Assembly: GCF_900172235.1 (NCBI RefSeq)
Contig: NZ_FWFQ01000025.1
Coordinates: 1 to 53,782, forward strand
Length of the DNA: 53,782 bases
Source of the DNA: Pseudoruegeria aquimaris
GTDB lineage: Bacteria; Pseudomonadota; Alphaproteobacteria; Rhodobacterales; Rhodobacteraceae
Reading direction: 5' to 3'
The notes under the pieces are model-generated. The model saw only the letters and a list, made by a program, of their open reading frames with translations, made no database searches and was not told where the DNA came from. Positions within the stretch are counted from its first letter, which is position 1; each line of letters opens with the position of its first letter. This document shows, piece by piece, positions 27,707 to 37,169 of the stretch. The position numbers were made by a program, and so were the translations under genes.

Positions 27707-29959
27707 ATGTCGGAAAGAACCGAAAGCGAAAGCCGCAAACTGCTGGGGCGTCTGAAGGATGCCCTGGCGGAAGGCAGCGCCGGGCAGGAACGGCTCGACA
27801 GGATCACCCACCTGATCGCCGACTCCATGCAGACGGAGGTCTGCTCGATCTACCTGTTCCGGGACGCAGAAACGCTCGAACTCTGCGCCACGGAGGGCCT
27901 GAACCCGGAAGCCGTGCACAAGACGCGGATGCGTCTGGGCGAGGGCCTCGTGGGGCGCGTGGGCAAGTTCTCCCGCGTGATCAACACCGCCAACGCCCCG
28001 GCGGAGCCGGGTTTCCGCTACATGCCGGAGACCGGCGAGGAGATCTATTCTTCCTTCCTCGGCGTGCCGATCCAGCGCGTGGGCGAAAGGCTGGGCGTTC
28101 TCGTCGTCCAGAGCAAGCAGGCCCGGCAGTTCTCCGATGACGAGATCTACGCGCTGGAAGTCGTGGCCATGGTTCTGGCCGAGATGACGGAACTGGGCGC
28201 TTTCGTCGGCGAGGGCGAGGCGCTCTCGGCGCTTCACACGCATCCCGTCATGATCAAGGGCACCGTCGGGCAGGAAGGCACTGCGGAAGGCCACGTGTTC
28301 CTGCACGAGCCGCGCGTCGTCGTCACAAACCCGATCGCGGACGACCCCCACGCCGAGCTGCGCCGCCTGAACGACGGCATCGAGCAACTGCGGGTCTCGG
28401 TGGACGAGCTGCTGTCTTCCGCCGGCACCGGCGACAAGGAGCAGCTCCAGGTTCTGGAAACCTACCGGATGTTCGCCAATTCGCGCGGCTGGCGCCGGCG
28501 CATGGAGGAAGACATCGCCCGCGGGCTTTCGGCCGAGGCCGCGGTGGAGAAGGAGCAATCCGCCGCCCGTGCCCGGCTGGAACAGAGCCCGGACGCCTAC
28601 CTGCGCGACCGCCTGCACGATCTGGACGATCTCTCCAACCGGCTGCTGCGCATCCTCACCGGGCAGGGCAAGGACACCGGGGCCGAACTGCCGAAGGATC
28701 CGGTGCTCGTGGCGCGCAACATCGGGCCCGCCGAGCTTCTGGACTACGGGCGCAAGCTCAAGGGGATCGTGCTGGAGGAAGGCTCCGTCGGTTCGCACGC
28801 GGCCATCGTCGCGCGCGCGCTGGCGATCCCCCTCGTGATCCACGCCGGCCGCATCACCACCGAGGCGCTGAACGGCGATCACATCCTCGTGGACGGCGAG
28901 CAGGGCGTGGTGCACCTGCGCCCCGAAGACAGCATCGTCAACGCCTTCCGCGACAAGATGGCCATGCAGGCGCAGGCGCAGGAACGCTATTCCTCGATCC
29001 GCGATCTGCCGGCGCAGGCGAAATGCGGAACGGTCGTTCAGCTCCACATGAACGCCGGTCTCATGGCCGATCTGCCTTCGCTCAACAGTTCCGGCGCGGA
29101 AGGCGTGGGGCTGTTCCGCACCGAGTTGCAGTTCCTGATCCGCAACCAGATGCCGCGCCGCGCCGAACTGGCCGCCATCTACGCGCGCGTCATGGACGCC
29201 GCCGGCGGCAAGCGCGTCGTCTTCCGCACGCTGGACATCGGCTCCGACAAGGTGCTGCCCTACATGAAGCCGCAGGACGAGCCGAACCCGGCTCTGGGCT
29301 GGCGCGCGATCCGCGTCGGTCTCGACAAGCCCGGCGTCATGCGGATGCAGCTTCAGGCGCTGATCCGCGCAGCGAGCGGGCGGCCGTTGACGATCATGTT
29401 CCCCTTCGTGGCCCAGTTCGACGAATACCGCGAGGCCCGGGCCTTCGTGGAGGGCGAGCTGCACCGCGAAGCGCGCCTCGGCCACCCGCTGCCCGAGAAG
29501 ATCGAGATCGGCGCGATGCTCGAAACGCCCTCCCTCGCCTTCGCCCCGCGCCAGTTCTTCGAGATGACGGATTTCATCTCGATCGGCGGCAACGATCTGA
29601 AGCAGTTCTTCTTTGCCGCGGACCGCGAGAACGAGCGCGTGCGCCGGCGCTACGACACGCTCAACGTCAGCTACCTGAGCTTCATCGAGCAGATCGTGAA
29701 CCGCTGCAACGAAACGGGCACGCCGGTCTCCTTCTGCGGCGAGGATGCCGGCCGGCCGGTGGAAGCGCTCTGCTTCGCGGCCATGGGCCTGCGGCAGCTT
29801 TCGATGCGCCCGGCCTCCATCGGGCCGGTGAAGAACCTCCTGCGGCGGGTCGATCTGCGCGAAGCCAAGGCGGTGATCGACGAAGCCCGCGCCAGCGGCA
29901 TCCAATCGGTGCGCAAACCGGTCAAGGAATGGCTCCAGACGCAGGACATGATCCTCTGA
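27707..29959 (+). CDS. ptsP: PEP-protein phosphotransferase of the nitrogen PTS (enzyme I-Ntr)
   Basis: The 750-aa protein begins with an N-terminal GAF domain (about residues 20-160; TEVCSIYLFRDAETLELCAT, GEGLVGRVG). An enzyme-I phosphotransfer domain follows with the active His364 in GSVGSHAAIVARALAIP, then a C-terminal PEP-binding barrel (GLFRTELQFLI, GNDLKQFFFAADREN, FCGEDAG). It starts the PtsP-NPr-EIIA(Ntr) phosphorelay, which reports nitrogen/carbon state through the GAF domain. Its partners ptsO and ptsN are not in the window. Confidence 0.95.
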   Translation: MSERTESESRKLLGRLKDALAEGSAGQERLDRITHLIADSMQTEVCSIYLFRDAETLELCATEGLNPEAVHKTRMRLGEGLVGRVGKFSRVINTANAPAEPGFRYMPETGEEIYSSFLGVPIQRVGERLGVLVVQSKQARQFSDDEIYALEVVAMVLAEMTELGAFVGEGEALSALHTHPVMIKGTVGQEGTAEGHVFLHEPRVVVTNPIADDPHAELRRLNDGIEQLRVSVDELLSSAGTGDKEQLQVLETYRMFANSRGWRRRMEEDIARGLSAEAAVEKEQSAARARLEQSPDAYLRDRLHDLDDLSNRLLRILTGQGKDTGAELPKDPVLVARNIGPAELLDYGRKLKGIVLEEGSVGSHAAIVARALAIPLVIHAGRITTEALNGDHILVDGEQGVVHLRPEDSIVNAFRDKMAMQAQAQERYSSIRDLPAQAKCGTVVQLHMNAGLMADLPSLNSSGAEGVGLFRTELQFLIRNQMPRRAELAAIYARVMDAAGGKRVVFRTLDIGSDKVLPYMKPQDEPNPALGWRAIRVGLDKPGVMRMQLQALIRAASGRPLTIMFPFVAQFDEYREARAFVEGELHREARLGHPLPEKIEIGAMLETPSLAFAPRQFFEMTDFISIGGNDLKQFFFAADRENERVRRRYDTLNVSYLSFIEQIVNRCNETGTPVSFCGEDAGRPVEALCFAAMGLRQLSMRPASIGPVKNLLRRVDLREAKAVIDEARASGIQSVRKPVKEWLQTQDMIL

Positions 29960-30024
29960 CGCCGCACCGGTGGCGGCCCGGCGGCGGCCTGGTCGCTCGA
30001 GCCACGGGGCCGGGGCTTCAGATA

Positions 30025-30525
30025 TCAGAGGTGTTCATCCGGCATCCGGACGACATCGCCCGTGACACCCTCCCAGGCGCCCGGCACCAGCTCCATCCCC
30101 AGAACCCGCTCAGGGTTCGTCGGCGGCGGCATCCGCACCGCGTCGAGGCGCTCGAAGCCGAAGCGGCTGTAGTAGGGGTAGTCGCCCACCAGAAGAATGC
30201 GCTCCCAGCCGTGCTTGGCGGCATTGGCCAGGCTCTCGTACATCAGCTGCCCGCCCAGCCCTTCGCCCTGCCGCGTCGGGTGCACGGCGATCGGCCCCAG
30301 CAGCAGCGCCCTCTTGCCCGCGATCATCACCGGCCAGTAGCGGATCGCCCCGGCAAGGATGCCCGAGTCGTCGCGGGCGACCGTGCAGAGATCGGCCACC
30401 GGCGGCACGCCCGCGCGCAGGCGGTAGGATGACAGCGCCTCGCGGCCCGGTGCGAAACAGGTATCGTAGAGGGCTTCCACCTCCCACCAGTCGTCTTTCG
30501 TTTCCCGGGCCAGCCTGTATGACAC
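30025..30525 (-). CDS. GNAT-family N-acetyltransferase (YhbS-like)
   Basis: The 166-aa protein is a single GNAT domain. Its acetyl-CoA signature is LGPIAVHPTRQGEGLGGQLMYESL (Q/R-x-x-G-x-G/A), followed by ILLVGDYPYYSRFGFE, the YhbS/COG3153 pattern. It is divergent from the flavin reductase gene across a 74-bp gap and convergent with ptsP. The substrate is not predictable. Confidence 0.88.
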   Translation of the reverse strand: MSYRLARETKDDWWEVEALYDTCFAPGREALSSYRLRAGVPPVADLCTVARDDSGILAGAIRYWPVMIAGKRALLLGPIAVHPTRQGEGLGGQLMYESLANAAKHGWERILLVGDYPYYSRFGFERLDAVRMPPPTNPERVLGMELVPGAWEGVTGDVVRMPDEHL

Positions 30526-30599
30526 GTTTTTTATCCTTCAGGGGTGGAAACGCCCCTAGCACGGCGCTACCCCTTGGGCAAACCATTAGGATCGCCCGG

Positions 30600-31208
30600 A
30601 TGTTCTACCGCCCCCAAGACGGCCACGGCCTGCCGCACAATCCCTTCAACGCCATCGTCACGCCCCGCCCGATCGGCTGGATTTCCAGCCGCGGATCGGA
30701 TGGCCGCGACAACCTCGCCCCCTATTCCTTCTTCAACGCCATCGCCTACACCCCGCCGCAGGTGATGTTCTCCTCGACGTCCGACAAGCCCGACCGCCCG
30801 CGCGGCAAGGACAGCCTCGGCAACATCGAGGAAACCGGGGTCTTCTGCGTGAACATCGTGGAATTCTCCGCCTTCCAGGCCATGAGCGACACCTCCGGCG
30901 CCTACGAGCGCGAGGTGGACGAATTCGCCCGCGTCGGCATCGAAAAGGCGCAATGCCGGGAGATCGACTGCCCGATGGTCGCCGGCGCGCCCGCCGCGCT
31001 GGAATGCCGCCTCGTGGAGGTGGTGAAGCTGCGCGGCCCCTCCAACTACATGGCCATCGGCGAGGTGGTGGGCGTGCACATGCGCGACGACTGCCTGAAG
31101 GACGGGATGTTCGACATCACCACCTTCCAGCCGCTCGCCCGCCTCGGCTACCGCGACTACACCCGCGTGGCCGAGGTCTTCACCCTGAAACGCCCCGACG
31201 ACGCCTGA
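30600..31208 (+). CDS. Flavin reductase-like FMN-binding protein
   Basis: The 202-aa protein of the flavin-reductase/NimA-like split-barrel family shows NAIVTPRPIGWISS, LAPYSFFNAIAYTPP and a CVNIVE strand, all part of the FMN-binding core. Such proteins reduce or bind FMN, sometimes as partners of monooxygenases. It is the first of the tightly packed + strand genes leading to mtnP. The start at 30600 was chosen from the conserved N-terminus; the frame is open upstream over the divergent GNAT gene. Confidence 0.88.
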   Translation: MFYRPQDGHGLPHNPFNAIVTPRPIGWISSRGSDGRDNLAPYSFFNAIAYTPPQVMFSSTSDKPDRPRGKDSLGNIEETGVFCVNIVEFSAFQAMSDTSGAYEREVDEFARVGIEKAQCREIDCPMVAGAPAALECRLVEVVKLRGPSNYMAIGEVVGVHMRDDCLKDGMFDITTFQPLARLGYRDYTRVAEVFTLKRPDDA

Positions 31209-31230
31209 GCCGCGCGAAAAGGAGTTCCCC

Positions 31231-32109
31231 ATGAAAGAGACGATGATCGGCGTGATCGGCGGCTCCGGCCTCTACGAGATCGACGGGCTGGAAAAAGCCA
31301 CCTGGCAGGCGGTCGAAAGCCCCTGGGGCACGCCCTCGGACGAGATCCTCACCGGCACGCTCGACGGCGTGAAAATGGCCTTCCTGCCCCGCCACGGGCG
31401 CGGGCATGTTCACTCGCCCAGCACCGTGCCCTACCGCGCCAACATCGACGCGCTCAAGCGGCTCGGCGTGACGGACGTGATCAGCGTCTCCGCCTGCGGC
31501 TCCTTCCGCGAGCATATGGCGCCGGGCGATTTCGTGATCGTGGATCAGTTCATCGACCGCACCTTCGCGCGTGAAAAGAGCTTCTTCGGCACCGGCTGCG
31601 TGGCCCATGTCAGCGTGGCGCACCCGACCTGCCCGCGCCTCGGCGATGCCTGCGAGGATGCGGCCAAGGCCGCCGGCATCACCGTGCATCGCGGCGGCAC
31701 CTACCTGGCGATGGAAGGCCCGCAGTTCTCCACGCTGGCCGAGAGCAAGATGTACCGCGAAAGCTGGGGCTGTGACGTGATCGGCATGACGAACATGCCC
31801 GAGGCCAAGCTCGCCCGCGAGGCCGAGCTCTGCTACGCCTCCGTGGCCATGATCACCGACTACGACAGCTGGCACCCGGACCACGGCGAGGTGGACGTGA
31901 CCGAGATCATCAAGACCCTCATGGGCAACGCAGAGAAGGCCCGTGGCCTCGTGGCCGGCCTGCCCGCGCGTCTTGGCGCCGAGCGCGCCGATTGCCCCCA
32001 CGGCTGCGACAAGGCGCTGGAATACGCCATCCTGACCACGCCGGACAAACGCGACCCGGCGCTTCTGGCCAAGCTCGATGCCGTCGCAGGCCGCGTGCTC
32101 GCGGGCTGA
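31231..32109 (+). CDS. mtnP: S-methyl-5'-thioadenosine phosphorylase
   Basis: The 292-aa enzyme cleaves methylthioadenosine to adenine and methylthioribose-1-phosphate. It shows IGVIGGSGLYEIDGL, the phosphate-binding FLPRHGRGH with IPYRAN-like VPYRANIDAL, MEGPQFST and GMTNMPEAKLA, a near-complete MTAP pattern. It has a strong ribosome site (AAAAGGAG). apt lies two genes downstream, so adenine released here can be salvaged to AMP, a sensible operon partnership. Confidence 0.95.
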   Translation: MKETMIGVIGGSGLYEIDGLEKATWQAVESPWGTPSDEILTGTLDGVKMAFLPRHGRGHVHSPSTVPYRANIDALKRLGVTDVISVSACGSFREHMAPGDFVIVDQFIDRTFAREKSFFGTGCVAHVSVAHPTCPRLGDACEDAAKAAGITVHRGGTYLAMEGPQFSTLAESKMYRESWGCDVIGMTNMPEAKLAREAELCYASVAMITDYDSWHPDHGEVDVTEIIKTLMGNAEKARGLVAGLPARLGAERADCPHGCDKALEYAILTTPDKRDPALLAKLDAVAGRVLAG

Positions 32110-32122
32110 GGGAGGAAGGCCC

Positions 32123-32746
32123 ATGTCCTTCGAACTCTGGCTCGCCTTCGTGGCCGCCTCCACGGCGGTGCTGATCATTCCCGGCCCCACCATCCTGCTG
32201 GTGCTGAGCTATGCGCTCTCCAAGGGGCGCTCGGTGGCGGTGGCCTCGGCCGCCGGCGTGGCCACGGGGGATTTCGTGGCGATGTCGCTTTCGCTCGCCG
32301 GGCTGGGCGCGCTCGTGGCCACCTCGGCGGCCCTGTTCACACTGCTGAAATGGGTTGGGGCGGCCTACCTCGTGTGGCTGGGGATCAAGCTGATCCGCTC
32401 CGCCCCCAGCGCGGGGCTTTCGGTGCCCGAAACCGACATCACCGCGCGCGGCGTCTTCACCCACAACGCCGTCGTGACCGCGCTGAACCCGAAATCGATT
32501 GCCTTCTTCATCGCCTTCGTGCCCCAGTTCGTGAACACCGGCGCCCCCCTGCTGCCGCAGTTCGCCGTGCTGGTCGCCACCTTCGTGACCCTCGCCACGC
32601 TCAACGCGCTGGCCTACGCGCTGGCCGCCGACCGCCTGCGCCGCGTGATCTCCCGTCCCGCGATCCTCACCTGGATCACGCGCGGCGGCGGGGCCGTGCT
32701 CATCGGCATGGGCGTGCTGACGGCGAGCCTGCGCCGGGCGGCATGA
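32123..32746 (+). CDS. LysE/RhtB-family exporter
   Basis: The 207-aa membrane protein has about six hydrophobic helices and the LysE signature near the N-terminus (IIPGPTILLVLSYALSKG), then ALNPKSIAFFIAFVPQF. These proteins export amino acids such as lysine, homoserine or threonine. It lies 13 bp after mtnP with a GGAGGAAGG ribosome site. The substrate cannot be told. Confidence 0.92.
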   Translation: MSFELWLAFVAASTAVLIIPGPTILLVLSYALSKGRSVAVASAAGVATGDFVAMSLSLAGLGALVATSAALFTLLKWVGAAYLVWLGIKLIRSAPSAGLSVPETDITARGVFTHNAVVTALNPKSIAFFIAFVPQFVNTGAPLLPQFAVLVATFVTLATLNALAYALAADRLRRVISRPAILTWITRGGGAVLIGMGVLTASLRRAA

Positions 32747-32841
32747 CGGAGCGCACCACAGCCGCATTGCACCGCGCCCCCCGCCGCGCTTAGTCTGCGC
32801 GAACATTCGGGAATCGCTGCGAGAGGGCTCAGGCAAGCGCC

Positions 32842-33375
32842 ATGAAAAAAGACGTGAAAGACTACATCCGCACCATCGTGGATTTCCCCCACGAAGGCAT
32901 TCTGTTCCGCGACGTGACGACCCTCTTCGCCGATCCGCGCGGCTTCCGCATGGCGATCGACCAGATGCTGCACCCCTACGCCGGCGAGCGCATCGACAAG
33001 GTCGTCGGGCTGGAGGCGCGCGGTTTCATCCTCGGCGGCGCCATCGCGCACCAGCTGTCCGTCGGCTTCGTCCCGATCCGCAAGAAGGGCAAGCTGCCCG
33101 GCACCACGATCAGCGAGGAATACACGCTGGAATACGGCGAGGCGATCGTCGAAATCCACGACGATGCGCTGCAACCGGGCGAAAAGGTGCTGATCGTGGA
33201 CGATCTGCTGGCCACCGGCGGCACCGCGGAAGCCGGGATCAAGCTGGTGGAGCGGCTCGGCGCCGAGATCGTCGGCTGCGCCTTCATCATCGACCTGCCC
33301 GATCTCGGGGGCCGCAAGCGGCTCGAGGCGATGGGCATGGATGTCTTTGCGCTCTGCGAATTCGAAGGCCTTTGA
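32842..33375 (+). CDS. apt: Adenine phosphoribosyltransferase
   Basis: The 177-aa salvage enzyme converts adenine and PRPP to AMP. Family features include [32 protein letters not shown] and the PRPP loop [17 protein letters not shown]. It has the normal length and start. It follows the exporter by 95 bp and complements mtnP upstream. Confidence 0.96.
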   Translation: MKKDVKDYIRTIVDFPHEGILFRDVTTLFADPRGFRMAIDQMLHPYAGERIDKVVGLEARGFILGGAIAHQLSVGFVPIRKKGKLPGTTISEEYTLEYGEAIVEIHDDALQPGEKVLIVDDLLATGGTAEAGIKLVERLGAEIVGCAFIIDLPDLGGRKRLEAMGMDVFALCEFEGL

Positions 33376-33433
33376 ACTCGCTGCACGAACCGTGCATACC
33401 AAGATGGAATGAAGCGACTGGCGGAGAAGCGAT

Positions 33434-34327
33434 TTGACACCTGATGACGTGCTGGGCGTGCTGCCCGAAGGCGGGCTGACCCTGCTGCTGCTGGCGATCT
33501 TCCTGATCATCTGCATCGCCAAGGGCGTGAAGATCGTGCCCCAGTCCGAGAAATACGTGGTCGAACGCTTCGGCCGTCTGCGCAGCGTGCTGGGCCCGGG
33601 GATCAACTTCATCGTCCCGTTTCTGGACGTCGTGCGCCACAAGATCTCGATCCTCGAGCGCCAGCTGCCCAACGCCACGCAGGACGCCATCACCGCCGAC
33701 AACGTGCTGGTGCAGGTGGAAACCTCGGTGTTCTACCGCATCCTCGAACCGGAAAAGACGGTCTACCGGATCCGCGACGTGGACGCCGCCATCGCCACCA
33801 CCGTGGCCGGCATCGTGCGCTCGGGCATCGGCGAAATGGAACTCGACGAAGTGCAGTCCAACCGCCAGCAGCTGATCGCCTCGATCAAGCAGCAGGTGGA
33901 GGATGCGGTGGACAACTGGGGCATCGAGGTGACCCGGGCCGAAATCCTGGACGTGAACCTCGATCAGGCCACCCGCGACGCCATGCTCCAGCAGCTCAAC
34001 GCCGAACGCGCCCGCCGCGCCCAGGTGACCGAGGCCGAGGGCCACAAGCGCGCGGTGGAGCTTCAGGCAGACGCCGAACTCTACGCCGCCGAACAGAGCG
34101 CCAAGGCCCGCCGGATCGAAGCCGACGCCGAAGCCTACGCCACCGGCGTCGTGGCAGCGGCCATCCGCGAGAACGGCCTTGAAGCGGCGCAATACCAGGT
34201 GGCCCTGAAACAGGTCGAAGCGCTCGTCGCCCTGGGCCAGGGGGAAGGCAAGCAGACGGTCGTCGTGCCCGCAAACGCGATCGACGCCTTCGCCGACGCC
34301 TTCACCATGCTGAAGGGCAAGGGCTGA
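33434..34327 (+). CDS. SPFH/band-7 membrane protein (QmcA/stomatin-like)
   Basis: The 297-aa protein has an N-terminal membrane helix (LTLLLLAIFLIICIA), an SPFH domain (EKYVVERFGRLRSVLGPGINF) and a long Ala/Glu/Arg-rich coiled coil (RRAQVTEAEGHKRAVELQAD). It forms membrane-associated oligomers linked to lipid domains and membrane protein quality control. The start is a TTG at 33434 with a GGAGA ribosome site; no ATG precedes the membrane helix. It overlaps the NfeD gene as TGATG, a classic functional pair. Confidence 0.92.
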   Translation: MTPDDVLGVLPEGGLTLLLLAIFLIICIAKGVKIVPQSEKYVVERFGRLRSVLGPGINFIVPFLDVVRHKISILERQLPNATQDAITADNVLVQVETSVFYRILEPEKTVYRIRDVDAAIATTVAGIVRSGIGEMELDEVQSNRQQLIASIKQQVEDAVDNWGIEVTRAEILDVNLDQATRDAMLQQLNAERARRAQVTEAEGHKRAVELQADAELYAAEQSAKARRIEADAEAYATGVVAAAIRENGLEAAQYQVALKQVEALVALGQGEGKQTVVVPANAIDAFADAFTMLKGKG

Positions 34328-34611
34328 TGTGGGAAACATGGTGGCTCTGGATGGCCGCCGGCCTCGTGCTGGCCATCCTCGAAGTGCTGGCGCCGGGCTT
34401 CATCCTGCTCGGCTTCGCCATCGGCGCCGCCCTCGTCGGCCTCGTCTTCCTGCTGCCCGGCGCGGCGAGCGCCGCCATGGCGGCCTCCCTGCCCCTCACG
34501 CTCGTCGTATTCGCCCTCCTGTCCGGCCTCGCCTGGTGGCTCCTGCGCCGGATCTTCGGCGCAGGCCACGGGCAGGTGAAGATCTGGGAGCGTGACATCA
34601 ACGAGGACTGA
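34327..34611 (+). CDS. NfeD-family short membrane protein
   Basis: The 94-aa protein has two or three hydrophobic helices (LWMAAGLVLAILEVLAPGFILLG and a second pair) and a short polar tail. This is the short NfeD type without protease or OB domain that is almost always coupled to an SPFH protein, as here, where it overlaps the upstream stop by one base. It probably anchors or modulates the SPFH assembly. Confidence 0.88.
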   Translation: MWETWWLWMAAGLVLAILEVLAPGFILLGFAIGAALVGLVFLLPGAASAAMAASLPLTLVVFALLSGLAWWLLRRIFGAGHGQVKIWERDINED

Positions 34612-34613
34612 CC

Positions 34614-34725
34614 CCTTCCTCTCGCGCCAAATACCTCGGGGGTGCGGGGGCAGAGCCCCCGCCCGGTCCGGCGCCTGGGCGCCGGAGACTTTCTGCCTCC
34701 GGCGGGGATATTTCCGGAACAAAGT
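34614..34725. repeat. Dispersed hairpin repeat, copy 3 plus inverted half-copy
   Basis: AAATACCTCGGGGGTGCGGG with stem GCGGGGGC/GCCCCCGC (to ~34661) closely matches copy 1 read on its minus strand. A second part, GGGATATTTCCGGAACAAAG (34705-34725 region), is the inverted counterpart of the start of copy 2. The pair fills the gap between the convergent NfeD and FAD-oxidase genes and probably terminates both. Confidence 0.7.
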
Positions 34726-34733
34726 GGGCCGTT

Positions 34734-36155
34734 TCAGCCGCGCAGCACGGCGCCCGGGTTCATGATGCCGGCGGGATCCAGCGCCGCCTTGATCGCCCGC
34801 ATGGCCGCCAGTTTGGCCGGGTCCCCGTAGCGTTCCAGATCATCGACCTTCAGCCGGCCGATGCCATGTTCGGCGGACACGGAGCCGCCATAGGCCGCGG
34901 CGAGGTCGTGCACGCCCCGTTTCACCTTGCCCCGCAGATGCTCGAAATCGGCGCGGCTCTGCCCTCGGGGCGGGAAGACGTTGAAGTGCAGGTTGCCGTC
35001 GCCGAGGTGGCCGAAGCAGTTGATCCGCACCGGGCCGAGTGCCTGCATGGCCTCCGTGGCCTCGGAGATGAAATCCGCGATGCTGTCCAGCGGCACCGAG
35101 ATGTCGTGGGAGGAGATCGAACCGATCCTGCGGTTGGCCAGCGGGATGCTTTCGCGCACCGCCCAGAAGGCCGCGCGCTGGCTTTCGTTCTGCGCGATCA
35201 GCCCGTCACTCACCAGGCCTGCCTCCAGCCCCCGTTCGAAGATCGCCTCCAGCAGTTCGGCCGGTGGCGTGCCCTGCCCGAGGCCCAGGTCGACGAGCAC
35301 CATCCACTCCGGGCGCTCGGGGCGCTCGGCGAAGGGCTGGCGCACTTCGGGCATGGTTTCGGTCAGGAAATTCAGCCCTTCCCGGTGGATCAGTTCGAAG
35401 GCGCTGACGCCGCCGCCCGTCAGCGACAGCGCCAGCGCCAGCAGTTCGAGAGCGGCGCCAGGATCGCGCACGGTGAACAGGGCCGTGCCTTCCTGGATCG
35501 GGCGCGGAAACAGCCGCAGCGTGGCTGCGGTGATCACCCCGAGGCTGCCCTCGGCGCCGATCAGGAGGTTCCGCAGATCATAGCCCGTGTTGTCCTTGCG
35601 GAGCCGTTTCAGCCCGTTCCAGATGCGGCCGTCGGGCAGCACCGCCTCGAGCCCGAGGCAGAGATCCCGGGCATTGCCGTAGCGCAGCACGTTCACCCCG
35701 CCGGCGTTGGTGGCCAGGTTGCCCCCGATCCGGCAGGAGCCCTCTGAGGCCAGCGAGAGGGGGAACAGGCGGTCCGCCTCGGCGGCGGCGGTCTGCACGT
35801 CGTGCAGGATGGCCCCGGCCTCAGCGATCATCAGGTTTTCCTCGGGGTGGACCGCCCGGATGCGGTTCATCCGTTCCAGCGACAGGATCACCGGCGCCGG
35901 CCCCTCGGGCAGGATCTGCCCCCCCACGAGGCCGGTGCCCCCGCCGAAGGGCACCACCCCCACGCGGGCCTCTGCACAGGCGGCGACGATGCGGGAGACC
36001 TGCTCCACCGTCTCCGGGGCCAGCAGCAGCCCGCCCTGGCCGGTGTAGCGCCCGCGCGGCTCTTCGAGGTAGGCGGCGGTCAGGGGGCGGAACAGCTGTT
36101 CCGGCAGGCTCCGAGCGAGCTGGGCGCGGAAGGCGTCATCGGCGGGGTTGAGCAT
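34734..36155 (-). CDS. FAD-binding 2-hydroxyacid dehydrogenase (GlcD/D-LDH type)
   Basis: The 473-aa PCMH-type flavoprotein has FAD-binding elements VVPFGGGTGLVGGQ, EGSCRIGGNLATNAGGVNVLRYG and LIGAEGSLGVITAATL. Its C-terminal FAD-oxidase domain ends HGIGRLKVDDL with LDPAGIMNPG. It oxidises a D-2-hydroxyacid such as D-lactate, glycolate or D-2-hydroxyglutarate; the substrate is not resolvable by eye. Start at 36155 (MLNPADD) is preferred over 36185. It stands as a single gene without GlcE or GlcF partners nearby. Confidence 0.9.
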   Translation of the reverse strand: MLNPADDAFRAQLARSLPEQLFRPLTAAYLEEPRGRYTGQGGLLLAPETVEQVSRIVAACAEARVGVVPFGGGTGLVGGQILPEGPAPVILSLERMNRIRAVHPEENLMIAEAGAILHDVQTAAAEADRLFPLSLASEGSCRIGGNLATNAGGVNVLRYGNARDLCLGLEAVLPDGRIWNGLKRLRKDNTGYDLRNLLIGAEGSLGVITAATLRLFPRPIQEGTALFTVRDPGAALELLALALSLTGGGVSAFELIHREGLNFLTETMPEVRQPFAERPERPEWMVLVDLGLGQGTPPAELLEAIFERGLEAGLVSDGLIAQNESQRAAFWAVRESIPLANRRIGSISSHDISVPLDSIADFISEATEAMQALGPVRINCFGHLGDGNLHFNVFPPRGQSRADFEHLRGKVKRGVHDLAAAYGGSVSAEHGIGRLKVDDLERYGDPAKLAAMRAIKAALDPAGIMNPGAVLRG

Positions 36156-36209
36156 GGGCGTGTCCTTCAGGTCTGGGCGCAACATGCATGCAAACCCGCG
36201 GCCCGCAAG

Positions 36210-37085
36210 TCAGAATTCGCTTTCCCGCAGGAAGGCCGGCTCCAGCACGACGATCGTAGGCTCACGCGGCAGTCCGCGCAGGCTGGCGGTATAGGTGGCC
36301 TTGCCGCGCTGCTCGATCACGTAGTGTTCGCTCATGCCGGCGAGGAATCCGTCGAGCGTCGCGCGGCCGAACCAGTGCATCGGGATCACCACCGAGGCGC
36401 GCAGGCGGGTGAGCATCTTCATCATCGTCGCCGTGTCGAGCGACATCCCCCCGTCCACCGCCGCCATCACGACGTCGAGCCGCCCGAGGGCCGCGTATTG
36501 CGCCGCGTCGGGTTCGTGGTGCAGGTGGCCGAGATGGCCGACGCAGAGGCCGGCCACCTCGAAGACGAAGATCGAATTGCCGCCAGTCTCCACGAAATCG
36601 CTCTCGTAGCGGCTTCGGATGTCAGTGGGCACGTTGCGTATCAGCATCTCGCCCAGATCGAGGTGGTGATCGGCCGGCGTGCGCCCGTCGCCCCAGCCTT
36701 TCAGCACATGGGGGATGCGCGGATCCGGGCGCGCCGTCCAATGACTGGAGTGGGCGTGGTTCATCGTCACCACGTCGGGCACGAAATTCACGAGGCCGAG
36801 GTAGCCGGTGTAATCGGTGGCAACCGAGATCCCGCCGGCGGTCTGCAGCAGGAAGGTGGCGTGATCCACGTAGGTGATGCGCAGCGTTTCCGCCTCCACG
36901 GGCGCCGTGAAGGAGGCCTTTTGCAAGGAGGAGACTCCGGGCGCGGCATCGGCCAGCGCGATGCAATGGCTGGGGCGCCGCTCCTGCGCGGCCAGTGACG
37001 ATGCGGCCAGCGGCAGCGCGCTCAGTGCCAGCAGCGCCGCCAGGGCCGGCCGGACGGCGGCGTGGTGGATCAGATCTTGAAACAT
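36210..37085 (-). CDS. Exported MBL-fold metallohydrolase (UlaG-like)
   Basis: The 291-aa protein has an N-terminal signal peptide (ALLALSALPLAASSLAAQ, cleavage near residue 34). The mature part resembles UlaG-type metallo-beta-lactamase-fold proteins: DHATFLLQTAGGISVATD, the HxHxxH segment NHAHSSHW, GHLGHLHHEPD and a late IPMHWFG. In the canonical HxHxDH motif the Asp is replaced by Ser, so metal binding may be altered. It is 55 bp upstream of the FAD-oxidase gene on the same strand. The substrate is unknown. Confidence 0.82.
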   Translation of the reverse strand: MFQDLIHHAAVRPALAALLALSALPLAASSLAAQERRPSHCIALADAAPGVSSLQKASFTAPVEAETLRITYVDHATFLLQTAGGISVATDYTGYLGLVNFVPDVVTMNHAHSSHWTARPDPRIPHVLKGWGDGRTPADHHLDLGEMLIRNVPTDIRSRYESDFVETGGNSIFVFEVAGLCVGHLGHLHHEPDAAQYAALGRLDVVMAAVDGGMSLDTATMMKMLTRLRASVVIPMHWFGRATLDGFLAGMSEHYVIEQRGKATYTASLRGLPREPTIVVLEPAFLRESEF

Positions 37086-37169
37086 CGGCTCCCTTCCTGC
37101 GCCTAAAGGATAGGGGAAACCTCGCGGAAGTCACGCCGCGGAGTGCGCAGGCGGCATGAGGGTCGCGCC

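Noticed and set aside
26492-29905. 1137-codon open frame on the minus strand
   Set aside because: It lies wholly antisense to lysC and ptsP, is His/Ala/Gly/Arg-rich and matches no fold; long antisense frames are expected in high-GC coding DNA.
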